A stretch of DNA of 64,000 nucleotides from Mycolicibacterium aromaticivorans JS19b1 = JCM 16368. Its GTDB lineage: Bacteria > Actinomycetota > Actinomycetes > Mycobacteriales > Mycobacteriaceae. Location of the stretch: NCBI RefSeq assembly GCF_000559085.1, contig NZ_JALN02000001.1:1860001-1924000 (forward strand), in the 5' to 3' direction. The position numbers and the translations under genes are program-made. Positions 49,106 to 57,514 of this stretch are shown one piece after another (position 1 is the first letter of the stretch; each line of letters starts with the position of its first letter). The notes under the pieces were generated by a model, which was not told the DNA's origin, did not search any database, and worked only from the letters and a program-made list of their open reading frames with translations.

Positions 49106-50000
49106 GGGTACGGGTCAGGAAGGCCACCTGGTCGCCGGCGGCCTTCTCGAACCAGTCGTGACCGGGCCACACGTCGAAATGGTCACAGGGATAGTGATGC
49201 ACCTGACCCCGGCCCAGCACCGCGGTCTTGACCACCGATTCGGCAGGCACGTAGCGGTCGAAATCGGCGACCTGCACCAGCAGCGGGCACCGTAACCGCT
49301 TGGCGGCGTCCGACGTTCGGATGGATGCGATCTGCAGGCCCACCGCGGAGTCGACCTCGTTCCGCCAGGTCGGCCCGGCCATCGCGGTGTAGCTCTCGTA
49401 GGCGCCATCCAGGGCCAGCGCTCCCGGCTCACCGGGCCGACCGACCAGGGGCATTAGTGTCGGACGGCGGCCGCGTGACACGTCGATTCGGCTCTTGAGG
49501 CCCACCGCCGTCCATTTCAACGCCTGCCCGACATCGCGGTGTTCGACGGCCGCACGACTGACGGCTACTCCACTGGTCAAGGGCGTCATCGCGATCACAC
49601 CCGCGACTTTCGCGTCGTCGGCGGCAACTCGGATCACGTGACCACCCGACATCGACGATCCCCACAGCACAATGCGATTCGGGTCGACGCCGGGAAGCCG
49701 CTTCGCCGCGGCGGTCGCGGCCTCGAAGTCGGCGATCTGCGCAGCGACTGAAACCGTCTGCCGCGGTTCACCTTCCGACGCCCCGAAGCCACGGTAGTCG
49801 AAAGCCAGCACGTCCACGCCTGCGGCACTGATCCGCTGGGCGAACGGCTCCAGTCCGGAGTCCTTGGTCCCGCCGAAGCCGTGGCCCATCACCACCACCG
49901 GACGCCCGGCCGGGCCAGCGAGAGAATCCCCCTGGCCGGCGAAATGCCATGCGCTGCAGCGCACGCCAGCCGAATCGAAGCCGACGTCGGTGCGGGTCAT
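49059..50000 (-). CDS. Alpha/beta hydrolase
   Basis: The 313-residue protein starts at ATG 50000 (MTRTDVGFDSAG), overlapping the FMO stop (ATGA). It has MGHGFGGTKD (oxyanion loop), the nucleophile elbow GSSMSGG, VQVADFDRYVP and a C-terminal HFDVWPGHDWF with the candidate catalytic His. It resembles acetylxylan-esterase or dienelactone-type serine hydrolases. It is coupled to a flavin monooxygenase, repeating the arrangement at 5249-7977. The stop at 49059 lies inside the convergent SDR gene. Probable ester, lactone or C-C hydrolase. Confidence 0.85.
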   Translation of the reverse strand: MTRTDVGFDSAGVRCSAWHFAGQGDSLAGPAGRPVVVMGHGFGGTKDSGLEPFAQRISAAGVDVLAFDYRGFGASEGEPRQTVSVAAQIADFEAATAAAKRLPGVDPNRIVLWGSSMSGGHVIRVAADDAKVAGVIAMTPLTSGVAVSRAAVEHRDVGQALKWTAVGLKSRIDVSRGRRPTLMPLVGRPGEPGALALDGAYESYTAMAGPTWRNEVDSAVGLQIASIRTSDAAKRLRCPLLVQVADFDRYVPAESVVKTAVLGRGQVHHYPCDHFDVWPGHDWFEKAAGDQVAFLTRTLSTSSSPDLLKSPQR

Positions 50001-51343
50001 ACGGCCACCTTTCGGCGACGCGCCAGTTCGGCACGTTTCATGCCGGCAGGCAGTTCCCTGGTGCGGATGTCGTGGTCGTAGTGGAAGTAGTCGACCTGCT
50101 GGGTGTGCCGCGGCCGGTCGGTGCAATGCCCCACGTAGAGCTCCTGATCGGCGTCGATCACCCGTTCCATCTCGGCGGCCGGTGGCAGCGCATAGCGTCC
50201 CACCGCGTAGGCGGCCAGCAGCTTCGCTTGGCATTCGATGAACGGAAACAGCGTCGGCACCGCCTGGGCGAAGCCGATGAACACCAGATTGTCCATACCC
50301 GGCTTGAACATTCGCTTGTACAGGCGGATGGCGTTGTCCGGCGCGTTGATGAACTCCGGATCGAAGAACGGGAACGTGATGTTGTAACCGGTGGCGTAGA
50401 CGATGACGTCGAACACCCCGCTGGTGCCGTCATCGAAGTGGACGGTGTCCCCGTCGAGTCGGCTCACGTTGGGCTTCGGGATGACGTCACCGGACCCCAG
50501 CCGCAGCGGGAGCTCCACCGACTGCGTGGGATGCGCCTCGAACAGCTTGTGGTTCGGTGCGGGCAGCCCGTACAGCGTAGGGTTGATGCCCATCGCGGGC
50601 GCCAGCAGCTGAACGGCCTTGCGCTGCCACGACAACGGGATGTAGGGCGATGTCTGCCAGACGCTGTCACCGGGCCGCCCGGCGATATATTTGGGCACGA
50701 TCCAGGCGCTTGACCGTGTCGACAGCGTCACCGTGTTCTGCAGGGTCCGCGATGACAACTCGACGGTGATGTCGGCGGCGCTGTTGCCGATACCGACCAC
50801 CAAGATTCGTTTACCAGTCAGATTCAGCGGGGTCTGCGGATCGATGTAGTGATGGGAATGGATTGTCTCGCCGGTGAATTCACCGGGGAAGTTCGGGTAG
50901 CGGGCGTCCCAGTGGTGGCCGTTGCCGACGACCAGCAGGTCGAACTCCCACGTCTGGCCCTTCTGGTCGGTGATGTCCCAGCGACCGTCGGAGTTCAGGC
51001 CGGCGTGCGCGACGCCGTTGTTGAACTCGATGTTCTCTTCCAGCCCGAAGGTGTCGGCGTAGGAGTCGAGGTAGGTCTTGATGTCGCTGTGGTGCGGGAA
51101 CGACGGGAAGTGTTCGGGAATCGGAAAGTCCCGGAAGGACAACCGCTGTTTGGAGGTGTCGATGTGCAGCGACCGGTAGGCACTGCTCAATCCGTTGGGG
51201 TTGGCGAAGGCCCAGTTGCCGCCGATGCGGTCGGACAGCTCGAAGGTGGTGTAGGGCACGCCATAGTCCTTGAGCATTTTGCCCGAGGTCAGCCCGCTGA
51301 CGCCCGCGCCGATGACCGCGGTGCGCGGCATGGATTCGCCCAA
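49997..51343 (-). CDS. Flavin-containing monooxygenase
   Basis: The 448-residue protein has the FAD motif GAGVSG near residue 12, the FMO fingerprint FTGETIHSHHY, the NADPH motif GIGNSAAD and the ATGY motif near the C-terminus. These are class B flavoprotein monooxygenases acting on soft nucleophiles or ketones. The start is TTG 51343, because AGGAG lies six bases before it; the in-frame ATG at 51331 would be 18 bases away. It is the fourth gene of the operon 54014-49059 and is followed by a coupled alpha/beta hydrolase. Confidence 0.88.
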   Translation of the reverse strand: MGESMPRTAVIGAGVSGLTSGKMLKDYGVPYTTFELSDRIGGNWAFANPNGLSSAYRSLHIDTSKQRLSFRDFPIPEHFPSFPHHSDIKTYLDSYADTFGLEENIEFNNGVAHAGLNSDGRWDITDQKGQTWEFDLLVVGNGHHWDARYPNFPGEFTGETIHSHHYIDPQTPLNLTGKRILVVGIGNSAADITVELSSRTLQNTVTLSTRSSAWIVPKYIAGRPGDSVWQTSPYIPLSWQRKAVQLLAPAMGINPTLYGLPAPNHKLFEAHPTQSVELPLRLGSGDVIPKPNVSRLDGDTVHFDDGTSGVFDVIVYATGYNITFPFFDPEFINAPDNAIRLYKRMFKPGMDNLVFIGFAQAVPTLFPFIECQAKLLAAYAVGRYALPPAAEMERVIDADQELYVGHCTDRPRHTQQVDYFHYDHDIRTRELPAGMKRAELARRRKVAV

Positions 51344-51352
51344 CGTGTACTC

Positions 51353-52426
51353 CTAGCTTGTGACGAGCTCTAGTGTGCCCAGGTCGCGGATGGCGGCGCA
51401 GCCCCGGCGCAGCATCGCGGCCATCATGTCGTCGCCGCGTTCGGTTTCCACCGCGAACGCACAACCCAGCGCGGAGATCAGCGGAACCTGAATCATCCCC
51501 AGAAGGTAGTCGTGCCAGCAGGTGGCCGCGTCGTAGTCGCTGACCCCGGTGTCGAGCAGGGCCCGGTGGTAGTCCGCGACGAGATCCCGCTCCGCCTCGG
51601 CCCGCAGCGCGGGCTCCAGGCTGGTTCCGGTGAAGTACGCCAGGTCGCGGCCTGCCAGCCCGACACCGAGGGTCTGCCAGTCGACCACGCTGACCCGGTC
51701 ACCGTCGAAGAGCAGGTTGTCCAGTCGGTAGTCACCGTGCAGCAGCGCAAACCGGTCCGGGGCGTTCAGCAACCATGGTGTCACCAGATCCATTGCTGCT
51801 ACCAATGTTTCGGCGTCCTGCGTGTTCAGCCTGGATCCGAGTTTGTCGATGGTGATGCCTGCGGCCATTTTCGAGATGTCGCCGAGACCCCGGATGGCGT
51901 CCTCCCCGACGACCGACATCGCCAGCCCGGGGAAGGTCTGCCAGCGTTCGTCGCACCAGGTCGGTCCGTGCAGACCCGCCAGCGCGCGCACCGCCAGGCG
52001 GGCCTCGGGCAGATCGCAGCCGGCGATCTGATCGCCCTGAACGGCTGGGGCCTGATCGGCCAGCAACAGGGCGTAACTGGCTCCATCATCGGCGATCTCG
52101 ACGTGGTAGCACTGCGGGATCGGGATGGTCACCAGCTCGGCGACGGATTGATAGAACGCGCACTCGCTGCGGTAACCCAGTGTCACCCGGTCCCGGACGG
52201 CGTCGTCGTTGGCGGGCAGTTTCAGGATGAAGCTGCCCGGCAGGTTGTCCGGGTTGCCGGCATAAGTGGCCGTGAGGCGGAACGTCGCGCCCGTCTGACC
52301 GGTGCCCACCGGAGCCACCTCGACGGCGTCGACCTCGGCCGCCGAGCCGGAACTGCGCAGGACGCCGGCCAGCCAATCGCTGGTGACATCGGTGGGATAG
52401 CGAGGGATCGCGGTCGCGGCGCTCAT
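51353..52426 (-). CDS. Phosphotransferase (APH/ecdysteroid-kinase-like)
   Basis: The 357-residue protein has FILKLP (candidate ATP-binding Lys), the catalytic loop LLHGDYRLDNLLF and the metal site VVDWQTLGVG. It belongs to the same broad kinase-fold family as the protein at 3569 but is not a close copy. ATG 52426 overlaps the TGA of the SDR before it. It lies between two SDRs and an FMO/hydrolase pair in an operon with the shared operator. Phosphorylation of an alcohol intermediate is inferred. Confidence 0.82.
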   Translation of the reverse strand: MSAATAIPRYPTDVTSDWLAGVLRSSGSAAEVDAVEVAPVGTGQTGATFRLTATYAGNPDNLPGSFILKLPANDDAVRDRVTLGYRSECAFYQSVAELVTIPIPQCYHVEIADDGASYALLLADQAPAVQGDQIAGCDLPEARLAVRALAGLHGPTWCDERWQTFPGLAMSVVGEDAIRGLGDISKMAAGITIDKLGSRLNTQDAETLVAAMDLVTPWLLNAPDRFALLHGDYRLDNLLFDGDRVSVVDWQTLGVGLAGRDLAYFTGTSLEPALRAEAERDLVADYHRALLDTGVSDYDAATCWHDYLLGMIQVPLISALGCAFAVETERGDDMMAAMLRRGCAAIRDLGTLELVTS

Positions 52427-53247
52427 GGTGTGGGCTGCCTTCCGTCGGAGCGTTGTCGGTCGACGAAGCGCACAGCCATCCGGTCGAGCAAGCCGGGTGC
52501 CAGCCGCGCGAAAAGCCATGCCGCGCGGGCCTGGCGAGGTGCGACCAGGAGGGCCTTGTTGCGTTCGATGGCCCGCAGCGTATCGGCGGCCAACCGGTCC
52601 GGGCTATAGAAAGTCTCATTGCGCTGGCCCATTCGGTAGAACTCGCGGCCGTTGAAGTCGCCGAGCCAGCCTTTGTCGAGAATCGGGGTGTCCACCGCGG
52701 TCGGGCAGATGGCCAGCACCCCGACCCCGCGGCCGAGGGCTTCGGTGCGCAGTGCCAGCGACAGACCGACGACCGCGTGCTTTGTCATCACGTAGCTGGT
52801 GATCCGGCCGGCGGCGGCCAGACCCGCCATCGATGCGGTGTTGATGATGTGGCCACTGCGCTGGCGGACCATCTGCGGGTAGGCCGCGTGCACCCCGTGC
52901 ACGACACCGCGGATGTTCACGTCGATAATGCTGTTCCACTGGTCCAGGGTGAGCAGTTCGGTGTCGCCGCCCCAGGTGATGCCTGCGTTGTTGAACAGCA
53001 GGTCGATTCGGCCTGCGTGCTCGACGACACCATCGACCGCCTGCTGCATGGCGGCGGCGTCGGTGACGTCGAGTTGCAGCGCGGTCCCCCGCTTGCTCAG
53101 CGAGGCGGCGGTGCGTTCGGCGGCGTTGCCGTCGATGTCGGTGCACAGCACGTCGGCGCCGGCGTGGGCCAGCGCTCGGCACAGTGCCGCACCGATTCCC
53201 GAGCCGGCCCCGGTGACGACCGCCTGCTTGCCCGCGAACCGCGTCAC
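52423..53247 (-). CDS. SDR family oxidoreductase
   Basis: The 274-residue SDR has TGAGSGIGAALC, NNAGITWGG, TASMAGLAAAG and YVMTKHAVVG, with a C-terminal extension rich in Arg that is common in SDRs of the mycobacterial long-tail type. GTG 53247 overlaps the previous stop (GTGA). It is second in the five-gene operon starting at 54014. Expected to oxidise or reduce a hydroxy/keto group; substrate unknown. Confidence 0.9.
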   Translation of the reverse strand: MTRFAGKQAVVTGAGSGIGAALCRALAHAGADVLCTDIDGNAAERTAASLSKRGTALQLDVTDAAAMQQAVDGVVEHAGRIDLLFNNAGITWGGDTELLTLDQWNSIIDVNIRGVVHGVHAAYPQMVRQRSGHIINTASMAGLAAAGRITSYVMTKHAVVGLSLALRTEALGRGVGVLAICPTAVDTPILDKGWLGDFNGREFYRMGQRNETFYSPDRLAADTLRAIERNKALLVAPRQARAAWLFARLAPGLLDRMAVRFVDRQRSDGRQPTP

Positions 53248-54014
53248 GCCGAGGCCATCCGGTCGACGTGGGCGAGCACGTCGGGATAGCGCTTGAGGTG
53301 GGCGCCGCCGTTGAGGTCCAGGACCTCGCCGGTGAGCCAGGAGGCCTGGTCCGAGCAGAGGAACAGCACCGCTTCGGCAACGTCCTCGGGCACGCCGACC
53401 CGGCCGAGCGGGGTGTTCTCGAGGTAGTCCTCGAGGACGCCGTCGGCCATGGTCACCAGTTCGGTCAGCGGGGTGTGGACGAAGCCGGGCGAGACGGCGT
53501 TGACCCGGATGCCGCGCGGCCCCATCTCGAGCGCGGCCACCTGGGTCAGCATGGCCAGTCCGGCTTTGGCCGAGCAGTAGGCGCTCATACCCGGGGCGGC
53601 GAGCCGGGCGTTGAGCGAGGTGATCGAGACCAGCGAGCCGCCCTCGCGCAGTTGGCGTCCGGCGTGCTTCATCACGATGAACGCACCGGTGAGGCAGCAG
53701 TCGACGATCGAGCGGAAGTCCTCGACGGCCAGCTCGGTGATGCGGCCGAAGCCACCGAATCCGGCGGTGTTCACCACCATGTCGACGGCTCCGACGCCCT
53801 CGAACAGTGCTGCGACACTCGCTTCGTCGGTGACATCCACACCGGTGGCGTCATGCGGTGCGCCGAGTTCGGCGGCCCGCTGCGCGGCGCCCTCGGCGTT
53901 TCGGTCGGCTATCGTCACCTGTCGCCCGGTGGCGGCCAGTCCCCGCGCAACCGCCCAGCCGATGCCCGATGCACCGCCGACGACAACCGCACGTTGCGCT
54001 GCTTTCTCCGACAT
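53244..54014 (-). CDS. SDR family oxidoreductase
   Basis: The 256-residue SDR starts at ATG 54014 (MSEKAAQRAVVVGGASGIG), with AGGAGG upstream; longer frames cross the operator. It has GGASGIG, NTAGFGG, TSLNARLAAPG and YCSAKAGLAML. The NNAG motif is NTAG. It is the first gene of the operon SDR, SDR, phosphotransferase, FMO, hydrolase, lying 45 bases from a copy of the shared operator. Confidence 0.9.
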   Translation of the reverse strand: MSEKAAQRAVVVGGASGIGWAVARGLAATGRQVTIADRNAEGAAQRAAELGAPHDATGVDVTDEASVAALFEGVGAVDMVVNTAGFGGFGRITELAVEDFRSIVDCCLTGAFIVMKHAGRQLREGGSLVSITSLNARLAAPGMSAYCSAKAGLAMLTQVAALEMGPRGIRVNAVSPGFVHTPLTELVTMADGVLEDYLENTPLGRVGVPEDVAEAVLFLCSDQASWLTGEVLDLNGGAHLKRYPDVLAHVDRMASA

Positions 54015-54058
54015 CCCGCCTCCTGTGAACGCTCGCGCGGGTTCGCTCAAGTCGTGTC

Positions 54059-54077
54059 TACTGTAAGTGATACGGCA
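54059..54077. promoter_or_regulatory. Operator site 7 of the shared inverted repeat
   Basis: TACTGTAAGTGATACGGCA has a perfect left half (TACTGTAA) and a degenerate right half. It lies 45 bases upstream of the SDR start at 54014 (-). On the minus strand TACAGT is available as a -10. It brings the second FMO/hydrolase operon into the same regulon as the left part of the window. Confidence 0.65.
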
Positions 54078-54246
54078 AGAGTCGCGGTAGAGCGGCGTCC
54101 GGACGGCGCGACCGGTTGGCCGCCAGACTCCGATACCAGAGTCAAGGCCGTCCAGCCGCGGCGCCGAGTCGGCGACCAAGGCGCTTGCGCGGGTTTCTCC
54201 GGCCGGCGACGGTGACCCGGTAAAGCCGCCAGCAGGAATAGCGGAC

Positions 54247-55263
54247 TCAGTGCTGGCGCGATGGGGATTGGAAGGTGTGGCGGTATTCGCTGGCGGTGAT
54301 TCCCACGGCTTTGTCGAAGTTGCGCCGCAGGGTTTCTGAGGTGCCGAAGCCGACCATGGCGGCGACTTCTCCGATTCGGAAGTCCGTTGTTTCCAGGAGG
54401 ACTTTGGCCCGGTTGATGCGCTCGCGGGTGATCCAGTCGAACACGCTCATTCCGGTGGTCGCACGGAAGTGACGTACCAGGCTGCGTTGGCTGATGTGTT
54501 GGCGTTTGGCCAGTTCGGCCAGAGTTATGGGTTGATCGAGGTGGTCGCGGATCCACTGCAGGAGAGCGGTGGTCGGCGAGTCATGGTCGATTCGGATGGA
54601 GTCCTTTACGAATTGCGACTGGCCCCCCGGCCGGTAGGGAGGGCTCACCAAGATGCGGCCGGTGTCGTTGGCGATGGCTTGCCCACGGTCGAGAGCGATC
54701 AGATGCAAAGAGAGGTCGGTGGCCGAGAAGATGCCGCCAGAGGTGTGCACGGGTCCGTCGTCGATGTACAGGTGATCGGTGTCCAGGCGCACGCGGGGAA
54801 ACGCGTCCCGGAACTCCTTGGTCAGGATCCAGTGGGTCGTGGCGCGGCGAGAATCCAAGATTCCGGCTTGAGCCAGCAGAAATGCACCGCCGCAGAAAGA
54901 CACCATGCGCGCACCAGCTCGATATGCGCAGTCCAGACTGGCGAGCACGGGTCCGCTGCGTCGAGTCAGCGGTTCTGCCACGCCGGGCACGATAACGGTG
55001 TCGGCAGTGTTCATCGCGTCAAGGCTCGCGAGGTGACCCACCTCCAACCCGGATGGCAACAGATAGCGAGGGTGCTCGCCGCACAGAACGACTTCGTAGG
55101 GGCTCTCCAGGTCGGAGATGACCTCCGCGAGCGCTGGCATGGGTGGGCCGAAGATCTGTTGTGCCACAGCAACTTCCAGCGCTACCGAATCCGCGACCAC
55201 CAAGACCGCGATGACGTGCTTGTCGCGACCCCGTGAAGTGCTCGGACCCTGCGCGGTGGTCAA
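54247..55263 (-). CDS. GlxA/FtrA-type transcriptional regulator (DJ-1/PfpI + AraC domains)
   Basis: The 338-residue protein has an N-terminal DJ-1/PfpI-like domain (about 15-190, with the nucleophile-elbow-like SFCGGAFLLAQAG) and a C-terminal AraC HTH pair (about 230-330, ITLAELAKRQHISQRSLVRHFRATTG). This architecture is that of GlxA/FtrA-type activators; the PfpI domain is thought to sense small molecules. The start is TTG 55263 with GGAGGAG seven bases upstream. It is divergent from the SDR/F420/TetR operon at 55492, across a 228-base region with direct repeats that suit an AraC-type activator. Confidence 0.88.
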   Translation of the reverse strand: MTTAQGPSTSRGRDKHVIAVLVVADSVALEVAVAQQIFGPPMPALAEVISDLESPYEVVLCGEHPRYLLPSGLEVGHLASLDAMNTADTVIVPGVAEPLTRRSGPVLASLDCAYRAGARMVSFCGGAFLLAQAGILDSRRATTHWILTKEFRDAFPRVRLDTDHLYIDDGPVHTSGGIFSATDLSLHLIALDRGQAIANDTGRILVSPPYRPGGQSQFVKDSIRIDHDSPTTALLQWIRDHLDQPITLAELAKRQHISQRSLVRHFRATTGMSVFDWITRERINRAKVLLETTDFRIGEVAAMVGFGTSETLRRNFDKAVGITASEYRHTFQSPSRQH

Positions 55264-55306
55264 TCAGTCTCCTCCGAGAGTCGTCGACCGGGCTCGCATC
55301 TCCCGT

Positions 55307-55320
55307 TAGACAGACAGGTC
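55307..55320. promoter_or_regulatory. Half copy of a TetR-type site in divergent region
   Basis: TAGACAGACAGGTC, identical over 14 bases to the fuller site at 55458. Located 44 bases upstream of the GlxA-type regulator start, so a TetR bound here could also repress that gene. Confidence 0.55.
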
Positions 55321-55354
55321 GGCCCGATCCGTGGCATCTCTGGCCCGATCCGTG
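55321..55354. repeat. 13-base direct repeat with 21-base period
   Basis: GGCCCGATCCGTG occurs at 55321-55333 and 55342-55354, start to start 21 bases, i.e. two helical turns. Direct repeats at this spacing are typical of AraC-family sites. The GlxA/FtrA-type regulator encoded next to it is the likely binder. Confidence 0.65.
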
Positions 55355-55457
55355 TGACGACAGCGTATCGAGCCATCCATGATTACGTCAGGAGACGAAA
55401 TAGAGCTCCTCGGGAATCGACAGAGACACAGCTGTGTTCCTCCCGTAGTCCGAATAC

Positions 55458-55473
55458 TAGACAGACAGGTCTA
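55458..55473. promoter_or_regulatory. TetR-type operator upstream of SDR operon
   Basis: TAGACAGACAGGTCTA has inverted ends TAGAC / GTCTA and lies 18 bases upstream of ATG 55492. The TAGAC...GTCTA form is like that of several TetR-family operators. The TetR gene at the end of this operon (56712) is the natural candidate. Confidence 0.65.
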
Positions 55474-55491
55474 CTCAATAAAGGAGTCGTC

Positions 55492-56226
55492 ATGGCGGAG
55501 CATTCAAACGGTCGGCCACCCGTGGCGTTGGTGACTGGCGCGACATCGGGCATCGGTCGGGCGGTTGCGCTCGACCTGGCACGCGATGGGTTCGAGGTGA
55601 TCGTGCACGGCCGTGACCCCGGGCGCGGCGCGGCCACGGTCAAGGAGATCGAGGACAAGGGTGGGCATGCCCGCTTCGTAGCAGCGGACTTGGCTGACGC
55701 CGATGCCGTGACTGCGTTGGCTGCCGAAGCCGGTGAAGTGGAGGTACTGGTCAACAACGGCGGCATTTCCTGGTTTGGTCCGAGCGCCGACCTGGATACC
55801 GAGACCTTCGACCATCTCTTCGACAGCAATGTCCGTGCCGCCTACCAACTTGTAGCGGCACTGGCACCCGGGATGGCCAAGCGGGGGCACGGCAGCATTA
55901 TCAGCGTGGACAGCATGGCCGGACATATCGGGCTGGCCGGCGGGGCGGCCTATGGCGCGACGAAGGCCGCCCTGACCGCGATGACTCGGGCCTGGGCGGC
56001 CGAGTTCAGCCCGTCGGGGGTGCGGGTCAACACGGTGGCCCCGGGCCCGGTGTTCACCGCTGAGTCCAAACGTGAGCTGATCGAAAGCCTGGCGACGACC
56101 ACATTGCTCGATCGCGGTGCGCAACCGCAGGAGATCTCCGAGGTCATCGCATTCCTGGCCTCCGACAAGGCGAGTTACATCACCGGGGTCGTCATTCCCG
56201 TCGACGGTGGCCGGACGGCGGTGTAG
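55492..56226 (+). CDS. SDR family oxidoreductase
   Basis: The 244-residue SDR starts at ATG 55492 (MAEHSNGRPPVALVTGATSGIG), with AAGGAG five bases upstream; a longer frame to 55354 crosses the operator. It has TGATSGIG, NNGGISWFG (NNAG variant), VDSMAG and YGATKAALTAM. It is the first gene of an operon with a Ddn-like protein and a TetR. Regulation by two distinct DNA elements suggests an inducible detoxification or redox function distinct from the catabolic region to the left. Confidence 0.9.
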   Translation: MAEHSNGRPPVALVTGATSGIGRAVALDLARDGFEVIVHGRDPGRGAATVKEIEDKGGHARFVAADLADADAVTALAAEAGEVEVLVNNGGISWFGPSADLDTETFDHLFDSNVRAAYQLVAALAPGMAKRGHGSIISVDSMAGHIGLAGGAAYGATKAALTAMTRAWAAEFSPSGVRVNTVAPGPVFTAESKRELIESLATTTLLDRGAQPQEISEVIAFLASDKASYITGVVIPVDGGRTAV

Positions 56227-56229
56227 ATC

Positions 56230-56712
56230 ATGACCGGTATCTACCAGCCGAGCCCCAGCGATCGGGTTCGCGAGCAAGTCGCACTCTACGAAGCCACCAA
56301 TGGCCGAGAGGGCGCAACGTTGGAGGACCGACCAGTGGTCATTTTGACCACCATCGGGGCCAAGACGGGCAGCATCCGTAAGAACCCGGTGATGCGGATC
56401 AAAGAGGGTGACACCTACGTCGCAGTGGCATCGGCCGCGGGCGCCACCAGCCACCCGGCGTGGTACCGCAACATCATCGCTCACCCGCAGGTGACATTGC
56501 AGGACGGCGCGACCATCTATCAATTGCATGCCAGGGAAGTCCGGGGTGCGGAAAAGGCTCACTGGTGGGAAATCGCCGAACGCTTCTGGCCGCACTTCCC
56601 GGAGTACCGAGCCATGGCCGGCAGCCGCGAAATCCCGGTAATGCTGTTGGAGCCCGTCGAAACACCTGTTACTACAACCGAAGTCGGCGGCGAATGGAAC
56701 GGCGAGAGCTGA
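56230..56712 (+). CDS. Deazaflavin (F420)-dependent nitroreductase family protein (Ddn-like)
   Basis: The 160-residue protein has the split-barrel Ddn-family pattern: VVILTTIGAKTGSIRKNPVMRI, VAVASAAGATSHPAWYRNIIAHPQV and a C-terminal FWPHFPEYRAMAG. These proteins bind F420 and reduce quinones, nitroimidazoles or other acceptors; Ddn itself activates pretomanid in M. tuberculosis. It is separated from the SDR by three bases, and its stop overlaps the TetR start (TGATG). A role in F420-linked quinone or enone reduction is likely; the native substrate is unknown. Confidence 0.9.
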   Translation: MTGIYQPSPSDRVREQVALYEATNGREGATLEDRPVVILTTIGAKTGSIRKNPVMRIKEGDTYVAVASAAGATSHPAWYRNIIAHPQVTLQDGATIYQLHAREVRGAEKAHWWEIAERFWPHFPEYRAMAGSREIPVMLLEPVETPVTTTEVGGEWNGES

Positions 56713-57305
56713 TGGCCCCCACCACTGGACCGATGCCGACGTCACCGCCTCGCCGTTCGGCGCGTCAACGCTTACTCGAGGCGGCCGACGAACTGTTCTA
56801 CGACGAAGGCGTCCAGACCGTGGGCATCGACCGCGTCATCGAACGAGCCGGGGTGGCCAAGGCATCGCTGTACAACACCTTCGGAAGCAAAGAGGAGTTG
56901 GTGCGCGCCTATCTCGACGCGCGCCACGAGCGGACGACCGCTCGCCTCCACGCCGCCGTCGAACGCCACAGCGACCCTGTTGCACGGGTGTTCGCAGTCT
57001 TCGACGCCCAAGCTGACATGATCGCGCAGCCCACCTTTCGTGGCTGCGCGTTCATGTCGGCCGGCGCGGAGGCACCACCGGGGGGATTGGTCGAAGACGC
57101 AGTGGACTCCTACCGCGCCGACATCCGCGCACTGTTCACCCGCCTTGCCACAGAAACCGGAGCGCCCGACCCCACGACCTTGGGACGTCAACTCCACCTG
57201 CTCTACGACGGCGCCATCATCAGCGGGCAGTTGGACCGCGACCCCTCCATTACCGTCGCAGCGCGCGCCGCGGTCGCGGCGTTGCTCGATGCCGCCCTGC
57301 TCTGA
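56712..57305 (+). CDS. TetR/AcrR family regulator
   Basis: The 197-residue protein starts at ATG 56712 within the previous stop; the longer frame to 56460 is an overlap artefact. The HTH region (RLLEAADELFYDEGVQTVGIDRVIERAGVAKASLYNTFGSKEELV) is of the common AcrR-like type, followed by a helical domain. As last gene of the SDR/F420 operon it probably represses it by binding TAGACAGACAGGTCTA at 55458 and perhaps the half copy at 55307. Confidence 0.9.
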   Translation: MAPTTGPMPTSPPRRSARQRLLEAADELFYDEGVQTVGIDRVIERAGVAKASLYNTFGSKEELVRAYLDARHERTTARLHAAVERHSDPVARVFAVFDAQADMIAQPTFRGCAFMSAGAEAPPGGLVEDAVDSYRADIRALFTRLATETGAPDPTTLGRQLHLLYDGAIISGQLDRDPSITVAARAAVAALLDAALL

Positions 57306-57514
57306 CCAGCCTCAGTCGAGACGATCACCGATGACTGCGTCATGACGACCAACACAAGCGAGGAACCGCGTCCATGGGCCAAGACCTCGATGCGCAGCTC
57401 GCGGCGCTCGCCGCTGAGGGCGTTGGATCCCGCACCGGAAGTATGCCCGCGAATACACAGTGGACCGCCAGAGCGCTGTGAGGCCCATCTCAGGGAAATC
57501 TGGACGATTAGCAC

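Noticed and set aside
57374..57481. A 35-codon open frame (MGQDLDAQLAALAAEG...)
   Set aside because: No convincing Shine-Dalgarno or family; could be a gene remnant, but the evidence is too thin.
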